Part shown: positions 41,478 through 50,322 of the stretch, piece after piece | How positions within the stretch are numbered: position 1 is the stretch's first letter | How the letters are laid out: each line of letters opens with the position of its first letter | Source: Mangrovimonas sp. TPBH4 | GTDB taxonomy: Bacteria; Bacteroidota; Bacteroidia; Flavobacteriales; Flavobacteriaceae | Assembly (NCBI RefSeq): GCF_001280505.1 | Contig: NZ_LBIO01000037.1 | Span: forward strand, 248,001 to 312,000 | Length of the DNA stretch: 64,000 nt | Direction: 5' to 3' | Position numbers and translations under genes: made by a program | The notes under the pieces: model-generated | What the model was told of the DNA's origin: nothing | Database searches by the model: none | What the model saw: only the letters and a program-made list of their open reading frames with translations

Positions 41478-42356
41478 CTAGTGGATGTGTTTTTGCGCAT
41501 GGTAGGAAGATCTTACCAAGGCACTACTTTCAACATGTCTGAAACCTAATTCCAAACCTATAGTTTCATATTCCTTAAACTGCTCAGGAGTAATAAATTC
41601 TTGGACCGGAAGATGTTTTTTACTTGGCTGTAAATATTGACCAATGGTTACAACATCTACATCATTTGCTTTTAGGTCATGTAGGGTTTCAATAACTTCC
41701 TCCCTAGTTTCTCCAAGACCTAACATTATTCCAGATTTCGTGCGACGTTGTCCTTGTGCTTTTAAATATTTCAAAACACCCAAACTACGGTCGTATTTCG
41801 CTTGGATGCGTACTTCTCTGGTCAATCGTCTTACGGTTTCAATATTGTGCGATACCACTTCTGGAGCAACGTCAATAATGCGGTCAATGTGTTGTTCGAT
41901 ACCTTGAAAGTCTGGAATCAAAGTTTCCAAGGTGGTTTCTGGGTTCATACGGCGAACTGCCTTTACGGTTTCTGCCCACATGATACTTCCCATATCCTTA
42001 ATATCGTCACGATCTACGCTGGTCAATACAGCGTGTTTGATGTTCATTAACTTGATGGAGCGTGCCACTTTTTCAGGTTCGTCCCAATCCAAGGTTTCTG
42101 GGCGACCTGTTTTTACACCGCAAAATCCACAGGAACGGGTACAGATATTTCCTAAAATCATAAAGGTGGCGGTACCTTCTCCCCAACATTCTCCCATGTT
42201 TGGACAGCTTCCAGAAGTACAAATGGTATTCAATTTGTATTTGTCCACCAAGCCTCTAAGCTCTGTATACTTTTTACCGGTAGGCAATTTCACTCGTAAC
42301 CATTTCGGTTTTGGCTGTCTTTCTGTTACCGTATTTGAAGCAGTTTCTGTGTTCAT
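41478..42356 (-). CDS. lipA: Lipoyl synthase
   Basis: LipA is a radical-SAM enzyme that inserts two sulfur atoms into protein-bound octanoyl groups. The auxiliary cluster ligands are in [12 protein letters not shown], the radical-SAM cluster motif is CTRSCGFC, and VKTGRP and the C-terminal SSYHAQKH segment are typical. I use the ATG of MNTETASN (42356). The in-frame TTG at 42380 overlaps the -7 promoter element and cannot be part of the mRNA. GapA follows after 2 bases. Confidence 0.96.
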   Translation of the reverse strand: MNTETASNTVTERQPKPKWLRVKLPTGKKYTELRGLVDKYKLNTICTSGSCPNMGECWGEGTATFMILGNICTRSCGFCGVKTGRPETLDWDEPEKVARSIKLMNIKHAVLTSVDRDDIKDMGSIMWAETVKAVRRMNPETTLETLIPDFQGIEQHIDRIIDVAPEVVSHNIETVRRLTREVRIQAKYDRSLGVLKYLKAQGQRRTKSGIMLGLGETREEVIETLHDLKANDVDVVTIGQYLQPSKKHLPVQEFITPEQFKEYETIGLELGFRHVESSALVRSSYHAQKHIH

Positions 42357-42377
42357 GTAATCTGTAATTTGCAACCG

Positions 42378-42385
42378 CAAAGATA
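42378..42385 (-). promoter_or_regulatory. -7 promoter element of lipA-gapA
   Basis: On the minus strand the sequence is TATCTTTG, a perfect TAnnTTTG, 21 bases before the lipA ATG. It also rules out the upstream TTG as a start. Confidence 0.6.
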
Positions 42386-42408
42386 CAAAGTATAATTGTA
42401 ATACCTTG

Positions 42409-43623
42409 CTATATCGTACTAAGATACCACGCGCTAAAACCTATAAGAAAAACAATCCCCAATAGGCTCCAAATATGAATAAAGGTGGAAGGTCGCCATT
42501 CTTTTGGTGTATGTTTACTACAGATAAGAACATAATTGGCAATCGCGAAAAATGGCGCCGTTAAAAAGGAAAGTATAGTCGCAATTTGGATAAGCAGACC
42601 CATTTCTGAAGCCCAAAAGAAAAAGATAAAAATGGTTCCAAAAAGTAGAAGGAGCATCCAACTAAAATATCCCTTCATCTGCGTTTTCGGAAATAGAAGC
42701 TTTATGCTATGTGCCATGGAACGAGGTGAGGCATCCATAGTAGTAAGTGTGGTACTGAACATGGTTGTTAAAGCTGCAATTCCTATGATGGGATAGGTCC
42801 ATGCTCCCATATGTTTGGAATACATAGTGATTAATTGATTTGAAAATTCACCCGCTTTTGAGCTGAATGAAACTCCGCTTTGGTGCATGACGAAAGCTCC
42901 TAAGGCTAAAAATCCCAATCCTATGAGAATGGTTCCCAAAAAACCAATGTTGAAATCAAATAAAGAGGATTTTACGGTTAGTCCCTTAACCTGTTTGTTC
43001 TTCTCAATGGTCCATAAGGAATGCCATATGGAAATATCCAATGGAGCAGGCATCCATCCCATAAAGGCTATTAGGAAGCCTATTTCCAAATGGTTTTTTG
43101 GGAGTATTTGAAAAAAGGAAATAGATTTTGAATTGTCGGTAAATGCTAGTCCAACAGCAATAAGAGTACTAATAGTTAGGGTGACGACAATTACTTTCAT
43201 TATCCTGTCTAGAAAGTTGTATCTTCCTTTTAAAAGAATAATAACGCATATTGAAAGAATAATCACAGTCCACATTTCTAAGGAAATAAGGTCTCCAAAG
43301 AGGTTGTGGGCCAATCCAGCGGTAACAATTGTTACTGCTGTTTGAATGGTGAACATGGAAGCCAATGTTACCATTGTGTATGTGAAAAGTACACCTTTGC
43401 CCAGTTTTTTGTAGCCATCCAAAAGGCTTTCCCTAGTAGCCATGGCATAGCGAGGTCCAAATTGAAAAAAAGGATATTTAAAAAGGTTCACCAACAATAA
43501 GGCCCAAACAAGTCCAAAGCCGTAATCGGCGCCAGCTCTGGTAGACTGTACTAAATGTGATACGCCTATTGCTGCACCAGCAAAAAGTAACCCCGGACCT
43601 AGCTTTTTAACATCGAAGGGCAT
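42409..43623 (-). CDS. Divergent Nramp-fold transporter lacking canonical metal-site motifs
   Basis: The 404-residue protein has about eleven membrane segments and begins [35 protein letters not shown]. This aligns with the first helix of Nramp metal-proton symporters. In canonical Nramp that helix carries DPGN. Here the position reads IGVS, and the sixth-helix MPH motif is replaced by MPAPLDIS. Both parts of the Mn/Fe site are therefore absent, so Mn2+ or Fe2+ transport cannot be assumed. The ATG shares a base with the stop of the sigma factor gene (TAATG), which suggests translational coupling. Confidence 0.88.
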   Translation of the reverse strand: MPFDVKKLGPGLLFAGAAIGVSHLVQSTRAGADYGFGLVWALLLVNLFKYPFFQFGPRYAMATRESLLDGYKKLGKGVLFTYTMVTLASMFTIQTAVTIVTAGLAHNLFGDLISLEMWTVIILSICVIILLKGRYNFLDRIMKVIVVTLTISTLIAVGLAFTDNSKSISFFQILPKNHLEIGFLIAFMGWMPAPLDISIWHSLWTIEKNKQVKGLTVKSSLFDFNIGFLGTILIGLGFLALGAFVMHQSGVSFSSKAGEFSNQLITMYSKHMGAWTYPIIGIAALTTMFSTTLTTMDASPRSMAHSIKLLFPKTQMKGYFSWMLLLLFGTIFIFFFWASEMGLLIQIATILSFLTAPFFAIANYVLICSKHTPKEWRPSTFIHIWSLLGIVFLIGFSAWYLSTI

Positions 43624-44171
43624 TATTTTTTAGTGATGATTTCTGCCAATAGTTTTTTTGCCCGCAAGAGTTTCACCTTAACATTGTTAATGGGCTCTTG
43701 AAGTTGTTCTGAAATTTCCTTGTAGCTCAGTTCTTGAAAATATCTAAGGTTGATAATTTCTTGGTAATGAGGCTTTAGCTTTTTTATGTCTCTTAAAAGT
43801 TTGGCTAAATTCTGTTCGGTGATAAGCTTATCTTCGGGGGAAGGGGACTCGTCAACTATATTGTAAAACTCATTTTCATCATCATGGGCTGTGGTGCTTG
43901 TGATGGATGATTTTCGTTTGCGCAACAAATCAATATGAATGTTTTTTGAAATGGCGATAAGCCAAGTCTTAAACACGTAATTGTCATCATAAGTGTCTAT
44001 TTTGTCGAAGGCTTTTGAAAATGTTTGAATGCTAATATCTTCAGCATCGTTTTCATTTTCGGTACGTTTCAATTGAAAGCCATATACATCGTTCCAAAAA
44101 GTGTCCAACAAAAAATTGAATGCCATTTGGTCATTTTTTTTGGCTTTTTCAATGGCTTCTTTTACTTCCAA
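43623..44171 (-). CDS. ECF-type RNA polymerase sigma factor
   Basis: The 182-residue protein has region 2 (FNFLLDTFWNDVYGFQLKRTENENDAEDISIQTFSKAFDKID, then FKTWLIAISKNIHIDLLRKRK) and region 4 (LKPHYQEIINLRYFQELSYKEISEQLQEPINNVKVKLLRAKKLL). No anti-sigma gene is next to it. The start is a TTG at 44171 that overlaps the glycosyltransferase stop by 10 bases. The gene is embedded in a chain of small membrane protein, GT2, sigma and Nramp-like transporter. Confidence 0.93.
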   Translation of the reverse strand: MEVKEAIEKAKKNDQMAFNFLLDTFWNDVYGFQLKRTENENDAEDISIQTFSKAFDKIDTYDDNYVFKTWLIAISKNIHIDLLRKRKSSITSTTAHDDENEFYNIVDESPSPEDKLITEQNLAKLLRDIKKLKPHYQEIINLRYFQELSYKEISEQLQEPINNVKVKLLRAKKLLAEIITKK

Positions 44172-45274
44172 TGATGAGGTTTTGCGATTAGATTTTTTAT
44201 AAATATAAAGAATTGTGCCACAATTAAAAACAACTCCAAGAAAGGAAATAGCACTATAAGGTCTGTTTCATTCAACTTTTTTGCAGACAGGCCTAGAATG
44301 GTGCTGGTTATCACAAAACGTAAGCCTACCAAACAAGTAACAACAATCCACTCATGTTGAAAAGACAGTAATAGAATGGCTAATAACCAAAAAAGAAATT
44401 GAGAAACATAAAATAGACCCAAGGCAATTTTGTGTTCGGTTTTGTAGCGTTGGGCAGTACTTACATGGCGGCGTTTTTGTAAAATCCAACTGCTAAAAGT
44501 GGTTTTTGGTTTTGAAAGTGTAAAACTATCAGGGGAGGTACATACAGCGGTATTGTCAGATGTTGCAATTTCATTTACAAATAGGTCGTCATCTCCAGAA
44601 TTAAGGTCGATATGGCTCATAAAACCTCTGGCTTCGTAAAAGGTGTCGCTTTTATAAGCCAAGTTCCTTCCAACGGCCATATAGGGAATCCCAATTTTTG
44701 CGTAAGAAAGATATTGTGTTGCGGTTAAAAGGGTTTCGTACCTTATGAGTTTATTAAGCAGTGACCCTTTAATTTTTTGGTAGCCCCCATAGCCAATCAC
44801 AATGGTTTTACTATCTGAAAATTGACTGCACATTTCTGTAATCCATTGGTTGGATACCGGCTTACAGTCGGCGTCTGTAAATAATAGATGTTTATTTTTT
44901 GCGGCTTTTATACCTAGGGTAAGCGCATATTTTTTGTTGCCCCAAAAGGCTTCAACGTTTTTAACGTCTACAATTTTAATGAAGTCATAGGTGGTTTTGA
45001 ATGTTTCCATGACTTCCAATGTGTCGTCATTGGAACTATCGTTGATAAGAACCACTTCAAAATTGGGGTAGTCCTGTTGCAGTATGGAAGGAAGGAATTC
45101 TCTAAGGTTCTGCGCTTCATTTTTAGCACAGATGATCACCGATACCGGAAAACTCTTCGGGGAGCCTTTTGGTGCTTTTGAAAAAGAAAACTTTTGAAAA
45201 ATCCCTAAATAATAAAACGCTTGAACAATGATAACTACAATAAAGCTGTAGAATAGGATATCAAATATCAGCAT
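44162..45274 (-). CDS. Membrane-anchored family 2 glycosyltransferase
   Basis: An N-terminal membrane helix (ILFYSFIVVIIVQAFYYLG) precedes a GT-A domain: PVSVIICAKNEAQNL, VVLINDSSNDDTLEVM and HLLFTDADCKPVS (the DxD-type metal site). The acceptor-side motif QKRRH is followed by two or three C-terminal membrane helices. This is the layout of processive or lipid-acceptor GT2 enzymes. The sugar and acceptor are unknown. It overlaps the ECF sigma gene and follows the small membrane protein by 6 bases. Confidence 0.92.
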   Translation of the reverse strand: MLIFDILFYSFIVVIIVQAFYYLGIFQKFSFSKAPKGSPKSFPVSVIICAKNEAQNLREFLPSILQQDYPNFEVVLINDSSNDDTLEVMETFKTTYDFIKIVDVKNVEAFWGNKKYALTLGIKAAKNKHLLFTDADCKPVSNQWITEMCSQFSDSKTIVIGYGGYQKIKGSLLNKLIRYETLLTATQYLSYAKIGIPYMAVGRNLAYKSDTFYEARGFMSHIDLNSGDDDLFVNEIATSDNTAVCTSPDSFTLSKPKTTFSSWILQKRRHVSTAQRYKTEHKIALGLFYVSQFLFWLLAILLLSFQHEWIVVTCLVGLRFVITSTILGLSAKKLNETDLIVLFPFLELFLIVAQFFIFIKNLIAKPHHWK

Positions 45275-45280
45275 TAAAAA

Positions 45281-45484
45281 TTAGGAGTGTTGAGGTTCGT
45301 TGCAGTTATCAAATTGGTCTGGGGTCTTTCCACAAAAACCACAAGCTTCACCACTTTTGTTAAGCATTGGGTTTTGGCTAGCACATGTCCCGGCAAATTT
45401 GCCATCCTTTTTAGCCCATATTTTTATGGCAATTCCTGCGATTCCCAATCCTAAAAGGATTAGTGTAATGAGTAACAATTTCAT
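45281..45484 (-). CDS. Small membrane protein with C-terminal cysteine motif
   Basis: The 67-residue protein has a single N-terminal helix (about residues 2-24), then KDGKFAGTCASQNPMLNKSGEACGFCGKTPDQFDNCNEPQ with four Cys (in TCAS, ACGFC and NCNE). The spacing of the Cys suggests a metal site or disulfides outside the membrane. I recall similar short proteins in other flavobacteria, usually labelled membrane or secreted protein, without a known role. It is the first gene downstream of a clear -7 element, so the GT2-sigma-Nramp chain probably starts here. Confidence 0.82.
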   Translation of the reverse strand: MKLLLITLILLGLGIAGIAIKIWAKKDGKFAGTCASQNPMLNKSGEACGFCGKTPDQFDNCNEPQHS

Positions 45485-45500
45485 GCGTAAAAAGTTTCTG

Positions 45501-45508
45501 CAAAGGTA
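45501..45508 (-). promoter_or_regulatory. -7 promoter element of the small protein-GT2-sigma-Nramp chain
   Basis: On the minus strand the sequence is TACCTTTG, a perfect TAnnTTTG, 17 bases before the ATG of the small membrane protein. Confidence 0.6.
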
Positions 45509-45649
45509 AAGATTTTGATGTAAACTGACTAATTCTACAGGCAGATGTTAACAACTGTTGGTAGTTTGTTTGGGGATTTTGTGTCAAGAGGTTACATGGA
45601 AAGAAAAATAATGTTAAATTTAAAACACTAACTATTAACACTATAACTT

Positions 45650-46351
45650 ATGAAAAAAATACTTGCTGAGTTTTTTGGAACCTTTTGGTTGGTTTTTGGA
45701 GGGTGCGGCAGTGCCATTTTTGCAGCCGCTTTTCCTGATTTGGGTATTGGGTTTGCAGGAGTGGCTTTGGCCTTTGGACTCACCGTGCTTACCATGGCCT
45801 TTGCTGTTGGTCATATTTCCGGGGGGCATTTTAATCCGGCGGTAACTTTTGGGTTGTGGGCTGGAGGAAAATTTCCTGCTCAAGATTTGGTTGGTTATCT
45901 TGCTGCTCAAATTATTGGGGGCATTGCTGCTGCGGGAGTGTTGTATATCATTGTTTCTGGACAGCCCAATTTTACAGACGTGGGGAGTTTTGCAGCCAAT
46001 GGCTATGGAGAGTTGTCTCCAGGAGGCTATTCCAAGCTATCTGGGTTTGTGGCCGAATTTATACTTACCCTATTTTTCTTATTGATCATTTTGGGAAGTA
46101 CCAATGAGAGAGCTCCTAAAGGATTTGCACCTATAGCGATTGGGTTAGCCTTAACATTGATTCATTTAATCAGTATTCCCATCACCAATACCTCAGTAAA
46201 TCCAGCCCGATCTACGAGTCAGGCCTTGTTTGCAACTGGGGCTTATATATCTCAATTATGGATGTTTTGGGTAGCGCCTATTTTGGGAGCCGTAGTGGCA
46301 GGTTTTATTCATAAAGCACTTTTTGAAAAGCCTGATGTGGAATTGGAATAA
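45650..46351 (+). CDS. aqpZ: Aquaporin Z-type water channel
   Basis: The 233-residue protein has six membrane helices and both NPA boxes ([15 protein letters not shown] and [13 protein letters not shown]). The His before the second half and the Arg after the second NPA fit a water-selective filter. The N-terminus [19 protein letters not shown] is typical of AqpZ. It stands alone, with its own terminator downstream. Confidence 0.95.
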   Translation: MKKILAEFFGTFWLVFGGCGSAIFAAAFPDLGIGFAGVALAFGLTVLTMAFAVGHISGGHFNPAVTFGLWAGGKFPAQDLVGYLAAQIIGGIAAAGVLYIIVSGQPNFTDVGSFAANGYGELSPGGYSKLSGFVAEFILTLFFLLIILGSTNERAPKGFAPIAIGLALTLIHLISIPITNTSVNPARSTSQALFATGAYISQLWMFWVAPILGAVVAGFIHKALFEKPDVELE

Positions 46352-46355
46352 AAAA

Positions 46356-46385
46356 TAAAAACCTCGGAACATCCGAGGTTTTTAT
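46356..46385. terminator. Bidirectional hairpin terminator
   Basis: AAAACCTCGGA and TCCGAGGTTTTT form the stem with flanking A and T runs. It lies between aqpZ and the convergent anti-sigma gene. Confidence 0.85.
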
Positions 46386-46403
46386 TTCTGTACAATTAAT
46401 TAT

Positions 46404-47237
46404 TTAATTGTTTTTCAAAGAGATTTCAGCGACTTCGTTTTCTGCGGAAGCAGTATTGCCATGGCCTTCCTTGGGTTCTATGGTAATGCTAAGTCCTAAG
46501 GCATCCTCCATATAAGGAATTGGTTTTAATTTGCGGTCTGAAGCGTCCAAAATACCTAGGTTAACCATTTTTCCCTGTAATTCGGCCCAAATTTGATAGG
46601 TCTGGTCTTCCGGTAGTTGTGGAAGGGAGACTACGTCAATCATGGAGGTTTTGTCTACGGCATTAATGTAGGCTACAGTTTTTAAGTCTTTAGCTCTATC
46701 ATTGCCACGTAACACGTACTTTTCAGTTTCTGGGTTGTTCAGTTTCATGAATTGCCTCATGAGGTTGTCCAGTTTTTCATTGTTATCGTGGATGTCATTT
46801 CTCAAATCAAATATTTCATCCACAACCACTTGGTTTTCCTGTTTTAAAAGGATGTTCTGCTGGTACAGTAAAAATGCGGCACTAGCAAAGATAAAGGCTA
46901 CGATGCTTGCAGCAATACTATAGCGATACCAAGTTTTTTTGCGTCTTACATGGGTGTGTGTCAAACTGATAACAGGTGTCTCCTTTTTGATTTCCTCTTT
47001 TTCGATGGTTTTGTGAATGGAATCCAAAATGAACTGGGGAGCTTCAACAGCATTGGATTTAGCAAGGATTTCTAAATTGTCCTGCAATCTAATGTACTCG
47101 TCATGGGCTTCTGGGTATTTGGAAATAAAATGTTCTACTTCTAAAATCTCCGAAGCATCAGCTGTTCCTAGGATGTACTTATCCAATAGGTCAGACTTCA
47201 AGAAAGATTGTAATGTTGTTTCCATTGCTTTTTGCAT
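46404..47237 (-). CDS. Anti-sigma factor (RskA-type)
   Basis: An N-terminal cytoplasmic zinc-less anti-sigma region (LLDKYILGTADASEILEVEHFISKYPEAHDEY) is followed by a membrane helix (about residues 103-124). The C-terminal RskA domain contains AYINAVDKTSMIDVVSLPQLPEDQTYQIWAELQGKMVNLG. It should hold the adjacent ECF sigma factor at the membrane until a periplasmic signal triggers release. The ATG shares its first base with the sigma stop (TAATG), so the two are translationally coupled, and this supports the start at 47237. Confidence 0.92.
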   Translation of the reverse strand: MQKAMETTLQSFLKSDLLDKYILGTADASEILEVEHFISKYPEAHDEYIRLQDNLEILAKSNAVEAPQFILDSIHKTIEKEEIKKETPVISLTHTHVRRKKTWYRYSIAASIVAFIFASAAFLLYQQNILLKQENQVVVDEIFDLRNDIHDNNEKLDNLMRQFMKLNNPETEKYVLRGNDRAKDLKTVAYINAVDKTSMIDVVSLPQLPEDQTYQIWAELQGKMVNLGILDASDRKLKPIPYMEDALGLSITIEPKEGHGNTASAENEVAEISLKNN

Positions 47238-47767
47238 TAATGAACATAAAGTTTTTTCAATTCTCTAAGTCCAATTTTTAATCTAGACTTTATGGTACCT
47301 AAGGGAATGTCCAGTTCTTCACTGGCTTCCTGCTGCGTCATGCCTTCAAAAAATAAGGCTTTCAATACAATCTGGTACTTCTCGTCCAATCTTCCAACGT
47401 GCTCTTTCAAATCAAGGACATCTTGGTTTAAACTTGCTGTTGGTAATATATATACGTTGGATTGATCGATTTGGACTTCCTTTTCAAACCGATTGTTGAA
47501 ACTTCGCAATTTGTCGATGGCTGTGTTTCTGGCAATTCGGTATAACCAAGTAAACAGTTTTGCTTTTTTGGGGTCGTATTTTTTAGCGTTTTTCCAAACT
47601 TTCACAAAGGTTTCCTGGAGGGCATCCTGTGCAAGTTCTTCATCGTTTGTGACCTTTAATATGACACCATAAAGACTATCGCTATAATATTTATAGAGTA
47701 AATTTATGGCGGTTTTGTCTTCTTTTTCTAAAAGTTCGACAATATGCTGCTCAATAGATGTGCTCAA
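47237..47767 (-). CDS. ECF-type RNA polymerase sigma factor (SigK-like)
   Basis: The 176-residue protein has region 2 (AINLLYKYYSDSLYGVILKVTNDEELAQDALQETFVKVWKN, then LFTWLYRIARNTAIDKLRSF) and region 4 (LDEKYQIVLKALFFEGMTQQEASEELDIPLGTIKSRLKIGLREL). It is paired with the RskA-type anti-sigma gene. The start is a TTG at 47767, since no in-frame ATG precedes region 2. The 230 bases upstream contain TACCTTTA, one base off the -7 consensus. Confidence 0.94.
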   Translation of the reverse strand: MSTSIEQHIVELLEKEDKTAINLLYKYYSDSLYGVILKVTNDEELAQDALQETFVKVWKNAKKYDPKKAKLFTWLYRIARNTAIDKLRSFNNRFEKEVQIDQSNVYILPTASLNQDVLDLKEHVGRLDEKYQIVLKALFFEGMTQQEASEELDIPLGTIKSRLKIGLRELKKLYVH

Positions 47768-47971
47768 AAGGTTTGTGTATTAAGGTTTTAAGAGTACTTC
47801 AGTGACATCTAAAAGTCTTCTTTAAAACGTATATAAATAAAGGTAGTAAAAATAGCAAAATATTACTATTACAAACATTGCTGAAAAACCTTTTAAAAGA
47901 TACTATAGTTAAAATGTTTTCTTTCCTAAACAGATAAAGGTTAATAGCGCAATTACATTTACTATAGAAGG

Positions 47972-47999
47972 GAAGCCCCGAAAGATCGGGGCTTCTTTT
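47972..47999. terminator. Strong hairpin downstream of murB
   Basis: GAAGCCCCG and CGGGGCTTC form a perfect 9-base stem with an AAAGAT loop. The T-run is on the plus strand, while on the murB strand the tail is only CCCTTC. It follows the murB stop directly and probably ends the murB transcript. Confidence 0.7.
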
Positions 48000-49011
48000 A
48001 TATAATGTTGACTTCCATCTCTATAGCGATTCCGAAAAGTCTTTGAACAGTGTCCTGAATAAGTTGTGCAAGTTCCAAAATATCTTGGCCCTTCGCACCA
48101 CCATAATTTACCAAAACCAAAGCCTGTTGCTTATGGACTCCATAGGTTCCAAAGGTTTTTCCCTTAAATCCAGCGGTTTCAATAAGCCATCCCGCAGGCA
48201 CTTTAACCTTCTCTTTAGAGACAACATAGCTTGGTATGTTTGGGAAGTTTTCCTGTAATTGTTTAAAATGCTCTTTTGAAATCACAGGGTTTTTAAAGAA
48301 ACTACCGCTATTGCCAATTTCTTTGGGGTTGGGCAGTTTGCTTTCCCTTATGGCTATTACGGCATTGGAAATGTCCCTAATACTTGGCGTTGTAATATTG
48401 TCTTGTTCCAATTGCCCTTTAATGGCTCCATATTCAGTGCGAAGATTGTGCTTTTCTTTGGTTAATTTTAAAGTGACACTACAAATGATAAAGCGTCCTT
48501 TAGCTTCCTGCTTGAAATAGGATTCGCGATATCCAAACCGACATTCTTCCTTTGAAAAACTTACAAGCTCCTGGGTGTTGATGTCAATAGCTTCGCATCT
48601 TTCAAACACGTCCTTTAGTTCTACACCATAAGCACCAATATTTTGAATAGGTGCCGTTCCTATATTTCCCGGTATCAAGGACAGGTTTTCTACACCTCCA
48701 AAACCACGGTCTAAACACCATAGTACAAACTCATGCCAGTTTTCCCCAGCATAGGCCTTTACTAAAACATGGTTGTCCTTGTCTTCAACAATTTCTATTC
48801 CCTTTAAATTGACATGAATTACCAAATCCTTTATGTCTTTGGTAAGAAGCATATTGCTGCCGCCCCCCAAAATAAATGGTTTGGAATCTTGGTTGTTTAC
48901 CAAAACACTTTTGAGAGCTTCCAATGAAGCCACGGACACAAAGTGGTGAGCAGAAACATCAATGCCAAAAGTGTTGTAGGGCTTTAGGGATATATTTTGT
49001 TCTATAAGCAT
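47998..49011 (-). CDS. murB: UDP-N-acetylenolpyruvoylglucosamine reductase
   Basis: MurB reduces the enolpyruvyl group to give UDP-MurNAc in peptidoglycan synthesis, using FAD and NADPH. FAD-binding motifs are FILGGGSNMLLTKD and GVENLSLIPGNIGTAPIQNIGAYG. The proton-donor Ser lies in IGNSGSFFKNPV and the substrate-domain motif is PAGWLIETAGFKGK. At 337 residues it is the E. coli-type (type I) enzyme. It starts directly after the aminotransferase gene with no gap. Confidence 0.96.
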   Translation of the reverse strand: MLIEQNISLKPYNTFGIDVSAHHFVSVASLEALKSVLVNNQDSKPFILGGGSNMLLTKDIKDLVIHVNLKGIEIVEDKDNHVLVKAYAGENWHEFVLWCLDRGFGGVENLSLIPGNIGTAPIQNIGAYGVELKDVFERCEAIDINTQELVSFSKEECRFGYRESYFKQEAKGRFIICSVTLKLTKEKHNLRTEYGAIKGQLEQDNITTPSIRDISNAVIAIRESKLPNPKEIGNSGSFFKNPVISKEHFKQLQENFPNIPSYVVSKEKVKVPAGWLIETAGFKGKTFGTYGVHKQQALVLVNYGGAKGQDILELAQLIQDTVQRLFGIAIEMEVNII

Positions 49012-50202
49012 TTAGCTATTGTAAACTTTTAGGGCTTCTTTCAATATGTTTACAGCCTTGACAAGACTGTTTTCATTAAGTACGTAAGCTATGCGTATTT
49101 GGTTAAGACCAACACCTGGGGTAGAATAGAACCCTGCGGCAGGGGCCACCATTACGGTTTCGCCATCAACATCAAATTTTTCCAAAAGCCATTGTGCAAA
49201 ATTATCGGCGTTTTCTATAGGTAGTTCTGCAATACAGTAGAATGCTCCATTGGGTTTGGCTACCTTTACACCTTCTATTTTTTCCAATTCTCTGATAAGT
49301 GTATTACGACGATGTACATATTCTTCATTCACATCATCAAAATAGCTCTGTGGCGTGTTAAGGGCCGCTTCACTGGCAATTTGCGCCAAAGTTGGAGGAC
49401 TTAAACGTGCTTGGGCAAACTTTAAAGCGGTTTGAATAACGGTTTTGTTCCTTGAAACCAAATATCCAATCCTGGCACCACACATGCTGTAGCGCTTGGA
49501 AACCGAGTCGATCATTATGGCATGGTCCTTTATGCTATCTTCCTGCATAATGGAATAGAACGCATTACCGTCATAAACAAACTCGCGGTAAACTTCATCG
49601 GCAATTAAAAAGAGGTCATGCTTAATGACTATTTGTGCCAATTGTTGGATTTCTTCCTTTGAGTATAAGTACCCAGTAGGGTTTCCAGGGTTACATATTA
49701 AGATGGCCTTGGTTTTTGGAGTGATCAATTTTTCAAACTCCTCAATGGCTGGTAAAGCAAAGTTGTCCTCTATTTTAGAAATAACAGGCACAATATTAAT
49801 ATCAGAAGCCTTTGAAAAGCCATTATAGTTGGCGTAAAAAGGTTCTGGAATAATGATCTCATCGTCTGGGTCCATTATACTTCCGAAAGCAAACATAAGG
49901 GCCTCACTACCTCCGGTGGTTACAATGATATCGTCGTGTTTTACGTGAATATTGTTTTTTTCGTAGTAGTCTGCAATTTTTTTGCGGTACCCTTCAGAAC
50001 CTTCAGAGCGTGTATAGGCCAAAATATCCAATGAATGCACCTTTACGGCATCCAACGCAACTTCAGGAGTTTTGATATCGGGTTGGCCAATGTTTAGGTG
50101 ATAGACAGTTTTTCCGTCTTTATAGGCTTGCTCTGCGTAAGGAACAAGTTTTCGTATAGGGGATTCAGGCATTTCATGCCCTTTTTTTGAAATAGATGGC
50201 AT
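49012..50202 (-). CDS. PLP-dependent aminotransferase, class I/II
   Basis: This is a fold-type I aminotransferase of the aspartate aminotransferase family. VYHLNIGQPDIKTP, TTGGSEALMFAFGSI, ICNPGNPTGYLYSKEE, LIADEVYREFVYDG and the PLP Lys in DSVSKRYSMCGARIGYLV are all visible. The substrate is probably Asp or an aromatic amino acid but cannot be fixed by sequence. I use the ATG of MPSISKKG (50202). The upstream TTG coincides with a CCTTTGC promoter-like stretch. It is the first gene of a two-gene unit with murB. Confidence 0.92.
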   Translation of the reverse strand: MPSISKKGHEMPESPIRKLVPYAEQAYKDGKTVYHLNIGQPDIKTPEVALDAVKVHSLDILAYTRSEGSEGYRKKIADYYEKNNIHVKHDDIIVTTGGSEALMFAFGSIMDPDDEIIIPEPFYANYNGFSKASDINIVPVISKIEDNFALPAIEEFEKLITPKTKAILICNPGNPTGYLYSKEEIQQLAQIVIKHDLFLIADEVYREFVYDGNAFYSIMQEDSIKDHAIMIDSVSKRYSMCGARIGYLVSRNKTVIQTALKFAQARLSPPTLAQIASEAALNTPQSYFDDVNEEYVHRRNTLIRELEKIEGVKVAKPNGAFYCIAELPIENADNFAQWLLEKFDVDGETVMVAPAAGFYSTPGVGLNQIRIAYVLNENSLVKAVNILKEALKVYNS

Positions 50203-50322
50203 TGTTTTCTTGATTTTAGAGGGCAAAGGTCTGAAAATTATCTTAAAGTTTTTTTAAAAACAAACCATAAAAAATGATAATATCTCAAAAGGTTGTAAAT
50301 TGTATATAGTCAATTAGTTAAT

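Noticed and set aside
42356..42380. A TTG start for lipA at 42380
   Set aside because: The TTG lies at the edge of the -7 promoter element, so the transcript begins downstream of it. The ATG at 42356 is used.
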